Positions 15,272-23,719 of a stretch of 23,719 bases of DNA are shown in pieces; the first letter of the stretch is position 1, and every line of letters starts with the position of its first letter. Position numbers and translations under genes: made by a program. A model generated the notes under the pieces. The model had not been told where the DNA came from, ran no database searches, and worked only from the letters and a program-made list of their open reading frames with translations. The DNA is from JBKPNX01 sp046732855 (lineage in GTDB: Bacteria; Pseudomonadota; Alphaproteobacteria; Geminicoccales; Geminicoccaceae): contig JBKPNX010000261.1 in the NCBI GenBank assembly GCA_046732855.1, forward strand, positions 1 to 23,719, read 5' to 3'.

Positions 15272-16390
15272 ATGCCTGCACGCCAAAGCTTTGCGCTGAA
15301 AATAGGTTTGTTTTCTCTCGTTCTCGGCCTCACGGCGTTGTGCCTTGCGCCGGCCGGCGCGCAGGAGACGAGAACGCTCAAGATGCAGTCGACCTGGCCG
15401 GCCAGCTCGACGCTGCAGGATAACTTCAGGTTCTTCGCCGAACGCGTCGACAAGTTGACCGACGGCAAGCTCAAGATCGAGGCGCTGGCGGCCGGGCAGG
15501 TGGTGCCGCCGTTCGAGGTGCTCGATGCGACCAGCAGTAAGGTGATCGATGGCGCCCATGCCATCTCCTACTACTGGGTCGGCAAGAACAAGGCGGCGAC
15601 CCTGTTCGCCGCGACGCCGGCAGGCATCGCCGGCATGGACCAGATCGACTTCATCGGCTGGCTGTACGAGGGCGGCGGGCTCGACCTGTGGTGGGAGTTC
15701 TATCAGAAGGAGCTCAAGCTCAACCTCGTCGTGTTCCCGATCGCGTCCGCGAGCCCGCAGGCGCTCGGCTGGTTCAAGCAGCCGATCAGAAGCCTCGACG
15801 ACCTCAAAGGCATGAAGTGCCGGGAGACCGGCATCGTCGGCGAGATCTACCAGCGCATGGGGATGCAGACCGTCAACCTGCCGGGCGGCGAGATCATCCC
15901 GGCGGCGCAGCGCGGCGTGATCGACTGCGCGGAATGGGTCGGGGGCATCGAGGATCTCAGGCTCGGCCTGCCGCAGGTGTGGAAGTATCACTATACGCCG
16001 GGCATGCACGAGAGCGCCTCGATCAATGAGCTCCTGATCAACTCCGAGGTCTGGGCGAGCCTGCCGGCGCAGCAGCAGGAGGCGATCCGGTCGGCCGCTT
16101 CGGAAGCGTTCCTGCGCTGGTGGGCGAAGTGGCAGCGCCAGAATGCCGATGCGATCGTGGAGATGCGCGACGAGTACGGGGCCCAACTGCTGCGCGCCCC
16201 GCCGGATGTCCTGATCGCGTTCTTCAAGGCCTGGGAAGAGATCGCCGCGGAGGAGTCGGCCAAGAACCCGTTCTTCAAGAAGGTGCTCGACTCGCAGCGC
16301 GCGTATGCTGCCAAGGTCGTCCCGGCCAAGCGCTTCATGTTTCCGCCGTACTCGTTCGCAGCCAACTATTTCTGGCCCGAGAAGAAGTGA
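15272..16390 (+). CDS. dctP: TRAP transporter periplasmic substrate-binding protein (DctP/TakP-like)
   Basis: The start is the ATG at 15272, which follows GGGAGGAGG and begins a signal peptide (MPARQSFALKIGLFSLVLGLTALCLAPAGAQ); the frame is open further upstream without protein character. The 372-residue product is a typical DctP: KMQSTWPASSTLQDNF at the N-terminus of the mature protein, DLKGMKCRETGIVGEIYQRMG with the Arg that binds the substrate carboxylate, then GGEIIPAAQRGVIDCAEWVGG and KYHYTPGMHE. The AEWVG...PGMHE signature is that of the TakP/lactate-binding branch, which takes 2-oxo acids or 2-hydroxy acids. It captures the substrate in the periplasm and delivers it to DctQM, encoded next. 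A 10-bp hairpin follows the stop and may raise its level above that of the permeases. Confidence 0.92.
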   Translation: MPARQSFALKIGLFSLVLGLTALCLAPAGAQETRTLKMQSTWPASSTLQDNFRFFAERVDKLTDGKLKIEALAAGQVVPPFEVLDATSSKVIDGAHAISYYWVGKNKAATLFAATPAGIAGMDQIDFIGWLYEGGGLDLWWEFYQKELKLNLVVFPIASASPQALGWFKQPIRSLDDLKGMKCRETGIVGEIYQRMGMQTVNLPGGEIIPAAQRGVIDCAEWVGGIEDLRLGLPQVWKYHYTPGMHESASINELLINSEVWASLPAQQQEAIRSAASEAFLRWWAKWQRQNADAIVEMRDEYGAQLLRAPPDVLIAFFKAWEEIAAEESAKNPFFKKVLDSQRAYAAKVVPAKRFMFPPYSFAANYFWPEKK

Positions 16391-16428
16391 CCGGCGGCGG
16401 CGCAACGACTCAGTAGCAGGCGCGGAGT

Positions 16429-16451
16429 GGCGGGGCCGGCTCGGCCCCGCC
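16429..16451 (+). promoter_or_regulatory. Intercistronic stem-loop between dctP and dctQ
   Basis: GGCGGGGCCG (16429-16438) pairs perfectly with CGGCCCCGCC (16442-16451) across a GCT loop. It lies 38 bases after the dctP stop and 31 before dctQ. Binding-protein genes often carry such a hairpin to stop part of transcription or protect the upstream mRNA, giving more binding protein than permease; that role is inferred here. Confidence 0.6.
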
Positions 16452-16482
16452 GCGGGCCCTCTGTCCCCGAGCGAGAACCGGC

Positions 16483-17031
16483 ATGGCGCTGTCGCCGCGG
16501 CTGATCGCGATCACCAGGCAGATCGATCGCTTCACCGACGTCGTCGGTCTGGCGGTGGCGTGGCTGAACGTGTTGCTGGTGCTGGTGGTCAGCTATGAGG
16601 TGATCGCACGCTATTTCTTCCACATGCCGACGATCTGGGTGTTCGACGCGACCTACATGCTGTACGGCGCGATTTTCATGCTCGGCGCCGCCTACGCCCT
16701 GCACAAGGGCGCGCATATCCGCACTGATTTCTTTTTCGAAACGTGGTCGATCAGAACCCGGGGCATCATCGATTCGCTGGCGTATCTTGGGCTGTTCTTT
16801 CCGTCACTGCTCGTGTTTTTGATCGTGAGCGCCGATGAGAGTTGGTACGCGTTCGTCATCAACGAGACGTCGGAGCAGACGCCCTGGCGGCCCGTCCTGT
16901 GGCCGTTCAAGATGGTCGTGCCGCTGACCTGCCTTCTGCTCATGATCCAGGGCGTCTCGGAGGTGATCAAGAGCCTGCACGCCGCGCTCACCGGCGTCGA
17001 GCTCGAGCGCAAAGAGAAGGTGGAGGTCTAG
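16483..17031 (+). CDS. dctQ: TRAP transporter small permease (DctQ)
   Basis: The 182-residue product has the four transmembrane segments expected of DctQ: about 18-42 (VVGLAVAWLNVLLVLVVSYEV), 56-75 (ATYMLYGAIFMLGAAYAL), 95-118 (SLAYLGLFFPSLLVFLIV) and 140-165 (FKMVVPLTCLLLMIQGVSEV). The HKGAHIRTDFFFE segment after the second helix is the family signature (HxRxD type). The ribosome binding site is weak. With DctM it forms the inner-membrane, sodium-coupled carrier. The gene ends four bases before dctM. Confidence 0.92.
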   Translation: MALSPRLIAITRQIDRFTDVVGLAVAWLNVLLVLVVSYEVIARYFFHMPTIWVFDATYMLYGAIFMLGAAYALHKGAHIRTDFFFETWSIRTRGIIDSLAYLGLFFPSLLVFLIVSADESWYAFVINETSEQTPWRPVLWPFKMVVPLTCLLLMIQGVSEVIKSLHAALTGVELERKEKVEV

Positions 17032-17035
17032 GCCG

Positions 17036-18490
17036 GTGACCGGTCAGGAACTCCTCGGCCTGATCATGCTGAGCGTGATGATCGGCGCCATCTTCATCGG
17101 CTTCCCGATCAGCTTCACCATGCTGTTCCTCGCATTCGTCTTCGGTTATCTGGGCCTCGGCGAGGTCGTCTTCGAGCTCGCCTATTTCCAGACCATCGGC
17201 CTGATGAAGGAGGAGGTGTTCGCCGCGGTACCTCTGTTCATCTTCATGGGCTTCATCACCGAGCAGGCCGGCCTGATGGAACGGTTGTTCCGGGCATTTC
17301 GCAACCTGCTGGCGCCGCTGCGCGGCTCGCTCTACGCCGTGGTCATTCTGACTTCCGCGGTGTTCGCGATGGCTACCGGCATCGTCGGCGCTGCGGTCAC
17401 CGTGCTCGGCATCATGGCCGGGCCGATGATGATCAAATCCGGCTACGACGCGAAACTGTCCGCGGGTGCGATCACCGCCGGCGGCACGCTCGGGATACTG
17501 ATCCCGCCGTCGGTCATGCTGATCGTGATGGGGCCGGTGCTCGGCGTCTCGGTCGGCGAGCTCTACTCCGCGGCGTTCGGGCCGGGCTTCCTGCTCGCCG
17601 GCATCTATCTCGTCTATCTGATCGGGCGCTCGTTCCTCCAGCCGAGCCTCGGGCCGCCGGTGCCGCCCGAAGAGCGCATCCACAGCGTCGCGCAGCTCGT
17701 GTGGGAGGTCGTGATCGGCGTGGTGCCGCTGTTCGCGCTGATCGCGGCGACGCTCGGCTCGATCCTGGTCGGCCTCGCGACCCCGACCGAAGCGGCGGGG
17801 GTCGGTGCGCTCGGCGCCTTCCTGCTGGCCGCCGTCTACGGCAGGGTGACCTATGCCGCGGCCCGGCAGGCCGTCCTTTCGACCACGGCGACCTCCAGCA
17901 TGGTGCTGCTGCTGGCGGTGACCTCGAACATCTTCGGGGCGGTGTTCTCGCGGCTCGGCACGGCGACCTGGATCACCGAGAACATGCTGGCACTGCCGCT
18001 GTCGCCGGTGCTGATGCTCGTGGTCGTGGTCGTGCTGCTGTTCCTGCTCGGATGGCCGTTCGAATGGCCCGCGATCATCCTCGTGTTCCTGCCGATCTTC
18101 TTCCCGATCATCGACGCCCTGCGCCCGGCGCTCGGCCAGTCGCTCGGCATAGAGCCGGACATGGTGATGATCTGGTTCGGCGCGGTGATCGCCGTGACCA
18201 TGCAGACCGCCTATCTGTCGCCGCCGGTGGCGATGTCGGCCTACTATCTCAAGCAGGTGGTCAGGGAGTGGTCGCTGGCCACGATCTACAAGGGCATGTT
18301 CGAATTCATGTTCCTGCAGTGTATCGCGATCACCGTGATCATAGCTTTCCCGGCGATCGCGACGTGGTTCCCGGGATACGTTCGCCACCAGGCGGCATCG
18401 GTCGTGATCGAGAAGGTCGACGACAGCAAGAACCTGCTTGAGGAGGACCCGTTCGAAACGTTCAGACGCGAGTCCGCTCCAGCCAATTGA
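17036..18490 (+). CDS. dctM: TRAP transporter large permease (DctM)
   Basis: The 484-residue product starts at GTG 17036, four bases after dctQ, with GGAGG inside the end of dctQ as ribosome binding site, so translation is probably coupled. It is very hydrophobic with about 12 membrane spans. Family motifs include VPLFIFMGFITEQAGL, GIVGAAVTVLGIMAGPMM, GGTLGILIPPSVMLIV, LATPTEAAGVGALGA and TAYLSPPVAMSAYYL. It is the transport subunit that uses the sodium gradient. The C-terminus carries a longer charged tail than usual (IEKVDDSKNLLEEDPFETFR), probably cytoplasmic or periplasmic extension without known role. Confidence 0.93.
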   Translation: MTGQELLGLIMLSVMIGAIFIGFPISFTMLFLAFVFGYLGLGEVVFELAYFQTIGLMKEEVFAAVPLFIFMGFITEQAGLMERLFRAFRNLLAPLRGSLYAVVILTSAVFAMATGIVGAAVTVLGIMAGPMMIKSGYDAKLSAGAITAGGTLGILIPPSVMLIVMGPVLGVSVGELYSAAFGPGFLLAGIYLVYLIGRSFLQPSLGPPVPPEERIHSVAQLVWEVVIGVVPLFALIAATLGSILVGLATPTEAAGVGALGAFLLAAVYGRVTYAAARQAVLSTTATSSMVLLLAVTSNIFGAVFSRLGTATWITENMLALPLSPVLMLVVVVVLLFLLGWPFEWPAIILVFLPIFFPIIDALRPALGQSLGIEPDMVMIWFGAVIAVTMQTAYLSPPVAMSAYYLKQVVREWSLATIYKGMFEFMFLQCIAITVIIAFPAIATWFPGYVRHQAASVVIEKVDDSKNLLEEDPFETFRRESAPAN

Positions 18491-18522
18491 AGCTCGTCCC
18501 ACCTGCCGCCGGATCTGCATGG

Positions 18523-18540
18523 AGCCTGGCTGACCAGGCT
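18523..18540. terminator. Hairpin past dctM
   Basis: AGCCTGG (18523-18529), loop CTGA and CCAGGCT (18534-18540) make a perfect 7-bp stem 33 bases after the dctM stop. A perfect 14-base palindrome (18548-18561) follows at once. No T-run is present, so this is a likely but unproven end of the TRAP transcript. Confidence 0.45.
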
Positions 18541-18547
18541 GGGCGCT

Positions 18548-18561
18548 GCCTGCCGGCAGGC
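18548..18561. repeat. Perfect 14-bp palindrome GCCTGCCGGCAGGC
   Basis: It lies between the two convergent genes dctM and the coiled-coil gene, directly after another hairpin. It could add to a bidirectional transcription end. Confidence 0.5.
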
Positions 18562-18697
18562 TCTGGACGGCCGGCGGCTTGCCTGACCATGCCCTTCAGA
18601 TCAGAAGACGATCGTCCAGCCGTCCGCCGCCCAGATCGGTGCAGCTCGAGCACGCGGGCCACAGCTGGGGCGCAAGGCTGGGCGCGGGCCGCGGGGC

Positions 18698-20128
18698 CTA
18701 GTCGCGCTCGGTCGCCGATTTCTCGAGCAGCACGCGGCCGCTCGGATCGACGATCCGGACCACCGCCGGACCATCGCCCTCCTGGGTGCCGGTCCACAGG
18801 TCGAACAGGAAATCCAGATAACTGCGCTGGTTGGCGGGCGGGATGCTTTGCCACGCCGCCGTGGTGCTGACGTGCACGACGCCGGCGCCCGGCGACTCGA
18901 TGCCCGAGAACAGATCCGCGCCCGACGCTGCCGACGCCCGGCTGTTCAAGTAGCGGACGTTGGCGTCGAAGCGGGCGAGCCCGGCAGCGTCGTCGGCCAG
19001 CGCGGCTGCCGTGGTCCGGTCGTGGCCCGACCTTTCGGTACGCTGATCGGTGCCGCCCGGGTCCTCCGCCGGCTTGCGTGGGGCGGCCGGCATTCCGCCT
19101 GACGACGGCGCGGTTGCGGGGGCGAGGGTGGCCGAACTCGGCTGCGAGATGGGCGCCGACGTCGTTGTCGTGAGGCCCGCCTCGGCAAGCGCCGCGCTGA
19201 GTTGCCCGATTTTCTCTTCCATCATGCTGAGCGTCTGACGCGCGCTGTCCATCGCGGAGCGCGAATCCGCGTTCAACGAAGCGATCCGCTGCTCCAGTTC
19301 GCCGTTCGCGGCCCGGAAGCGTTCGACCTCGGCACGCGCCGCGACCAGCTCCGCATGCGCGCGCTCCGCTTCGCCCCGCAGCCGCTGCGCGTCACTCACC
19401 GCCTGCTGACGGGCCCGCTCCGCCTCGGCGGCCGCGGCAGTTGCCTCGCCAACCTGCCCCTTCGCGGCCGTCAGCTCGCCGTTCAGGCGCTCCGCTTCCG
19501 CCCTGGCCTGTTCGATCGCCTGCTGCATTTCGGCCCGGGTCTTCTCGATGCCCGCCTTCGCCGCTGCGCGCGCGCCATCCGCGTCGGCAAGGCGTGCCTC
19601 GAGCTCAGCGTTCTGCCGGCGCGCCCCGGCCAGCGCATTATCCAGGCCAGCCAGATTCTGGGCCGCCGCATCGTTGGCATTGGTGAGGTCAGCGATCTCC
19701 GCCTCGGCCCGCCGGCTCGCGCTCTCGAGTTCGGCGAGACGGCCGTTCACCTGCTCCAGTGCGCCGGCCAGGCGCTGGTTTTCCAGCCTGAGCAGCTCGG
19801 CCTCGGCGCGCCCTCCGGTCATGCTTTCGGTCGCGCCGAACAGCTCCTCGAGCCTGGCCCGGGTCGCTTCCAGAACGGCGTTGAGTTCTGTAAGTGGCGC
19901 CTCCTGGTTTGCTGCCGCCTGCGGTTCGGCGCCCGGTAGGGCCCGGGACTCCACCGTCGGTCCGGCGGGATTTGCCGCCTGCGCGAGCAGGAACGCCGGC
20001 CGCGCCGCGAGCTGGACTTGCGGCAGGGCGCTCGCCTGACCTGCCCCGAGTACGAGACAACTCAGGCCCACGAGCGTGCCCGGACCTCGCCGCCGCGGAC
20101 GAGATGAAACCGAAGGTAGATCGATCAT
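18698..20128 (-). CDS. Exported coiled-coil hypothetical protein (476 aa)
   Basis: The ATG at 20126-20128 follows AAGGGA. The N-terminus is a signal peptide (RPRRR, then LVGLSCLVLGAGQASA). Residues about 75-320 are Ala/Glu/Arg-rich heptads with few breaks (LRLENQRLAGALEQVNGRLAEL and similar), a long coiled coil that probably forms a rod. A Pro/Ser/Thr-rich linker follows (about 320-370), then a compact C-terminal domain of about 100 residues: ARFDANVRYLNSRASAAS, GAGVVHVSTTAAWQSIPPANQRSYLDFLF and VVRIVDPSGRVLLEKS. That domain looks like the conserved working part, but I cannot name it. Periplasmic location is inferred; a cell-envelope or division role is one possibility among several. It is transcribed away from the cytochrome c gene. 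Confidence 0.8.
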   Translation of the reverse strand: MIDLPSVSSRPRRRGPGTLVGLSCLVLGAGQASALPQVQLAARPAFLLAQAANPAGPTVESRALPGAEPQAAANQEAPLTELNAVLEATRARLEELFGATESMTGGRAEAELLRLENQRLAGALEQVNGRLAELESASRRAEAEIADLTNANDAAAQNLAGLDNALAGARRQNAELEARLADADGARAAAKAGIEKTRAEMQQAIEQARAEAERLNGELTAAKGQVGEATAAAAEAERARQQAVSDAQRLRGEAERAHAELVAARAEVERFRAANGELEQRIASLNADSRSAMDSARQTLSMMEEKIGQLSAALAEAGLTTTTSAPISQPSSATLAPATAPSSGGMPAAPRKPAEDPGGTDQRTERSGHDRTTAAALADDAAGLARFDANVRYLNSRASAASGADLFSGIESPGAGVVHVSTTAAWQSIPPANQRSYLDFLFDLWTGTQEGDGPAVVRIVDPSGRVLLEKSATERD

Positions 20129-20170
20129 GGTCCCTTACCCAGGCTTTCGAAGCAGGCTCCTATCGCAGAA

Positions 20171-20188
20171 CTTGAGAGCGCGCTCAAG
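20171..20188. promoter_or_regulatory. Inverted repeat in a divergent promoter region
   Basis: CTTGAG (20171-20176) and CTCAAG (20183-20188) flank six bases between the divergent coiled-coil and cytochrome c genes. Spacing and location suit a dimeric regulator's operator, but a chance dyad cannot be excluded. Confidence 0.25.
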
Positions 20189-20299
20189 ACACGAAGGCGC
20201 AGAGGGCCCTATGCGCCCGGCGCCCTGGCGCTCGCCGCGCGGAGACGCCCGTCTTATGTTCAGCGCGACCGGATCTTTCTCCCCGCACCCGGAGGCAGC

Positions 20300-21235
20300 A
20301 TGCGCTGGGCAATCGCACTCGGAACCGTCGCGCTCGGCGCGCTCGCCGCCCTCGCCCTTTGGCTGTTCGTGCCCTGGTCTGGCGCGCCGCCCGAGATCGC
20401 GGCAAGGGGCGATCCGGTGCGCGGCGAATACGTGCTGCGCCTCGGCGGCTGCGTTACCTGTCACACCGACGAGAAGAACGGCGGCGCGTTCCTTGCCGGT
20501 GGCCGCGCGTTGCATTCGCCGTTCGGCACGTTCCATACCTCGAACATCACGCCCGATCCCGCGACCGGCATCGGCGGCTGGTCGACCGGAGCGTTCGTGC
20601 GCGCTCTGACCGAGGGCATCTCACCGGGCGGCCATCCCTATTACCCGGCCCTGCCTTACCCCTCGTACACCAGGATGCGGGTCGACGACCTGATCGACCT
20701 CAAGGCGTATCTCGACACCGTGCCGCCGGTCGCCAACGACGTGCCCGGTCATGATCTCCGTTTCCCGTTCGGCTTTCGCCCGCTGCTCAAGGGCTGGCAG
20801 CTGCTGTTTTTCGATCCGGGCACGTTCCAGCCCGATCCGGATCGATCGGAGATCTGGAACCGGGGTGCTTACATCGTGAACGGACCCGGCCATTGCAGCG
20901 AATGCCACACGCCGCGCAACGATTTCGGCGCGCCGCGGCGCGACCGCTTCCTCGGCGGCACCCGCGACGGCCCGGACGGCAAACCGGTGCCCAACATCAC
21001 GCCGCATGAGGATGGCATCGGGAGATGGTCCAAGACCGATCTCACGTTCGCGCTCAAGACCAGCATCTTGCCCGATGGCGACGTGTTCGGCGGCGCCATG
21101 GCCGAGGAGGTGAAGGACGCGACCAGCCACTGGACGGACGACGATCGCGCGGCGGTCGCCGAGTATCTCTTGACCGTACCGCCCCTCGCGGACGAGCCGG
21201 CGCCGCCGTCCAAGGAGCCGGCGCAGGGCGGCTGA
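20300..21235 (+). CDS. Membrane-anchored diheme cytochrome c
   Basis: The 311-residue product starts at ATG 20306-type context: the ATG at 20300 follows CCGGAGG. An uncleaved N-terminal helix or signal (AIALGTVALGALAALALWLFV) sends the rest to the periplasm. Two heme-binding motifs are present: CVTCH (about 51-55) and CSECH (about 199-203), each in its own cytochrome c domain with matching NITPDPATGIGGWS and NITPHEDGIGRWS segments, which shows internal duplication. This form is typical of cytochrome subunits that take electrons from periplasmic alcohol, aldehyde or sugar dehydrogenases. No partner dehydrogenase is adjacent. The PQQ sugar dehydrogenase 8 kb away is a conceivable but unsupported donor. 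Confidence 0.88.
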   Translation: MRWAIALGTVALGALAALALWLFVPWSGAPPEIAARGDPVRGEYVLRLGGCVTCHTDEKNGGAFLAGGRALHSPFGTFHTSNITPDPATGIGGWSTGAFVRALTEGISPGGHPYYPALPYPSYTRMRVDDLIDLKAYLDTVPPVANDVPGHDLRFPFGFRPLLKGWQLLFFDPGTFQPDPDRSEIWNRGAYIVNGPGHCSECHTPRNDFGAPRRDRFLGGTRDGPDGKPVPNITPHEDGIGRWSKTDLTFALKTSILPDGDVFGGAMAEEVKDATSHWTDDDRAAVAEYLLTVPPLADEPAPPSKEPAQGG

Positions 21236-21452
21236 AGGCGTGCTGCTCTGCAGCACTGGGGGCGCGCGGGTCAACCAGAGCGTGTTATCCGGCAAGGCTC
21301 GGCAGACGTGCGATTCCTCGCGATCATGCCCACCTGATCGATGCGTTTTGCAGCGCAAAACTTGTGCAAACGGTAGCATTCTGCTAGATCGGCGCGGCCG
21401 GATGAGCAATAGCCGCTCGGCCTGAGCGTCCCTTTCCGCCGGACAGTCCAGC

Positions 21453-23719
<2,267 letters not shown>

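Noticed and set aside
16988..18520. Leftward open frame of 510 codons
   Set aside because: Antisense to dctM; composition is charged and repetitive, and the plus strand encodes a clear membrane transporter.

Overview
The window is GC-rich and reads as the chromosome of an alphaproteobacterium. The evidence is an alphaproteobacterial-type GyrA, two cyclase/TolB-like/TPR proteins of a kind common in Rhizobiales and Rhodospirillales, and a TakP-like TRAP transporter. A Rhodospirillales or Geminicoccales relative is a guess from overall style; no rRNA or tRNA is present to settle it.

Layout: (1) 1-1188 is the 3' part of a TPR-array gene of near-identical 120-bp repeats, broken by one in-frame TGA. 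(2) 1189-4551 is a sparse, decayed stretch. It holds inverted repeats, a small secreted protein gene, an IS1182-type transposase fossil with several frameshifts, and an SGNH hydrolase gene broken by one frameshift at a C/G homopolymer. (3) 4552-8588 holds a small six-cysteine exported protein, an alkaline-phosphatase-superfamily phosphodiesterase, and an RTX protein with its calcium-binding repeats near the N-terminus. (4) 8589-14201 contains two paralogous class III cyclase-TolB-like-TPR proteins on either side of an exported PQQ-type sugar dehydrogenase. The dehydrogenase and the second cyclase gene share a CTAG at their stops. A 36-bp tandem repeat lies before the first cyclase gene. (5) 14438-18490 has a truncated LivK-like remnant, then an intact tripartite TRAP transporter operon (dctP-hairpin-dctQ-dctM). 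(6) 18698-21235 has an exported coiled-coil protein divergent from a membrane-anchored diheme cytochrome c. (7) 21453 to the end is gyrA without its 3' end, with an unusual Gln-Asp pair in the quinolone-resistance-determining region.

How the genes work together: the clear functional unit is the TRAP operon, which imports a carboxylate, probably a 2-oxo acid or lactate-like substrate. The two cyclase proteins could make cyclic nucleotide signals. The first has Asn where adenine-selecting cyclases have Lys, so its substrate or activity is uncertain. The sugar dehydrogenase would oxidise an aldose in the periplasm and pass electrons on. The diheme cytochrome c is a possible acceptor type, but nothing in the layout links the two. 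No complete new defence or mobile system is visible. The TPR array, cut by the left edge, may be the tail of a larger STAND or CHAT-type protein whose effector domain lies outside the window.
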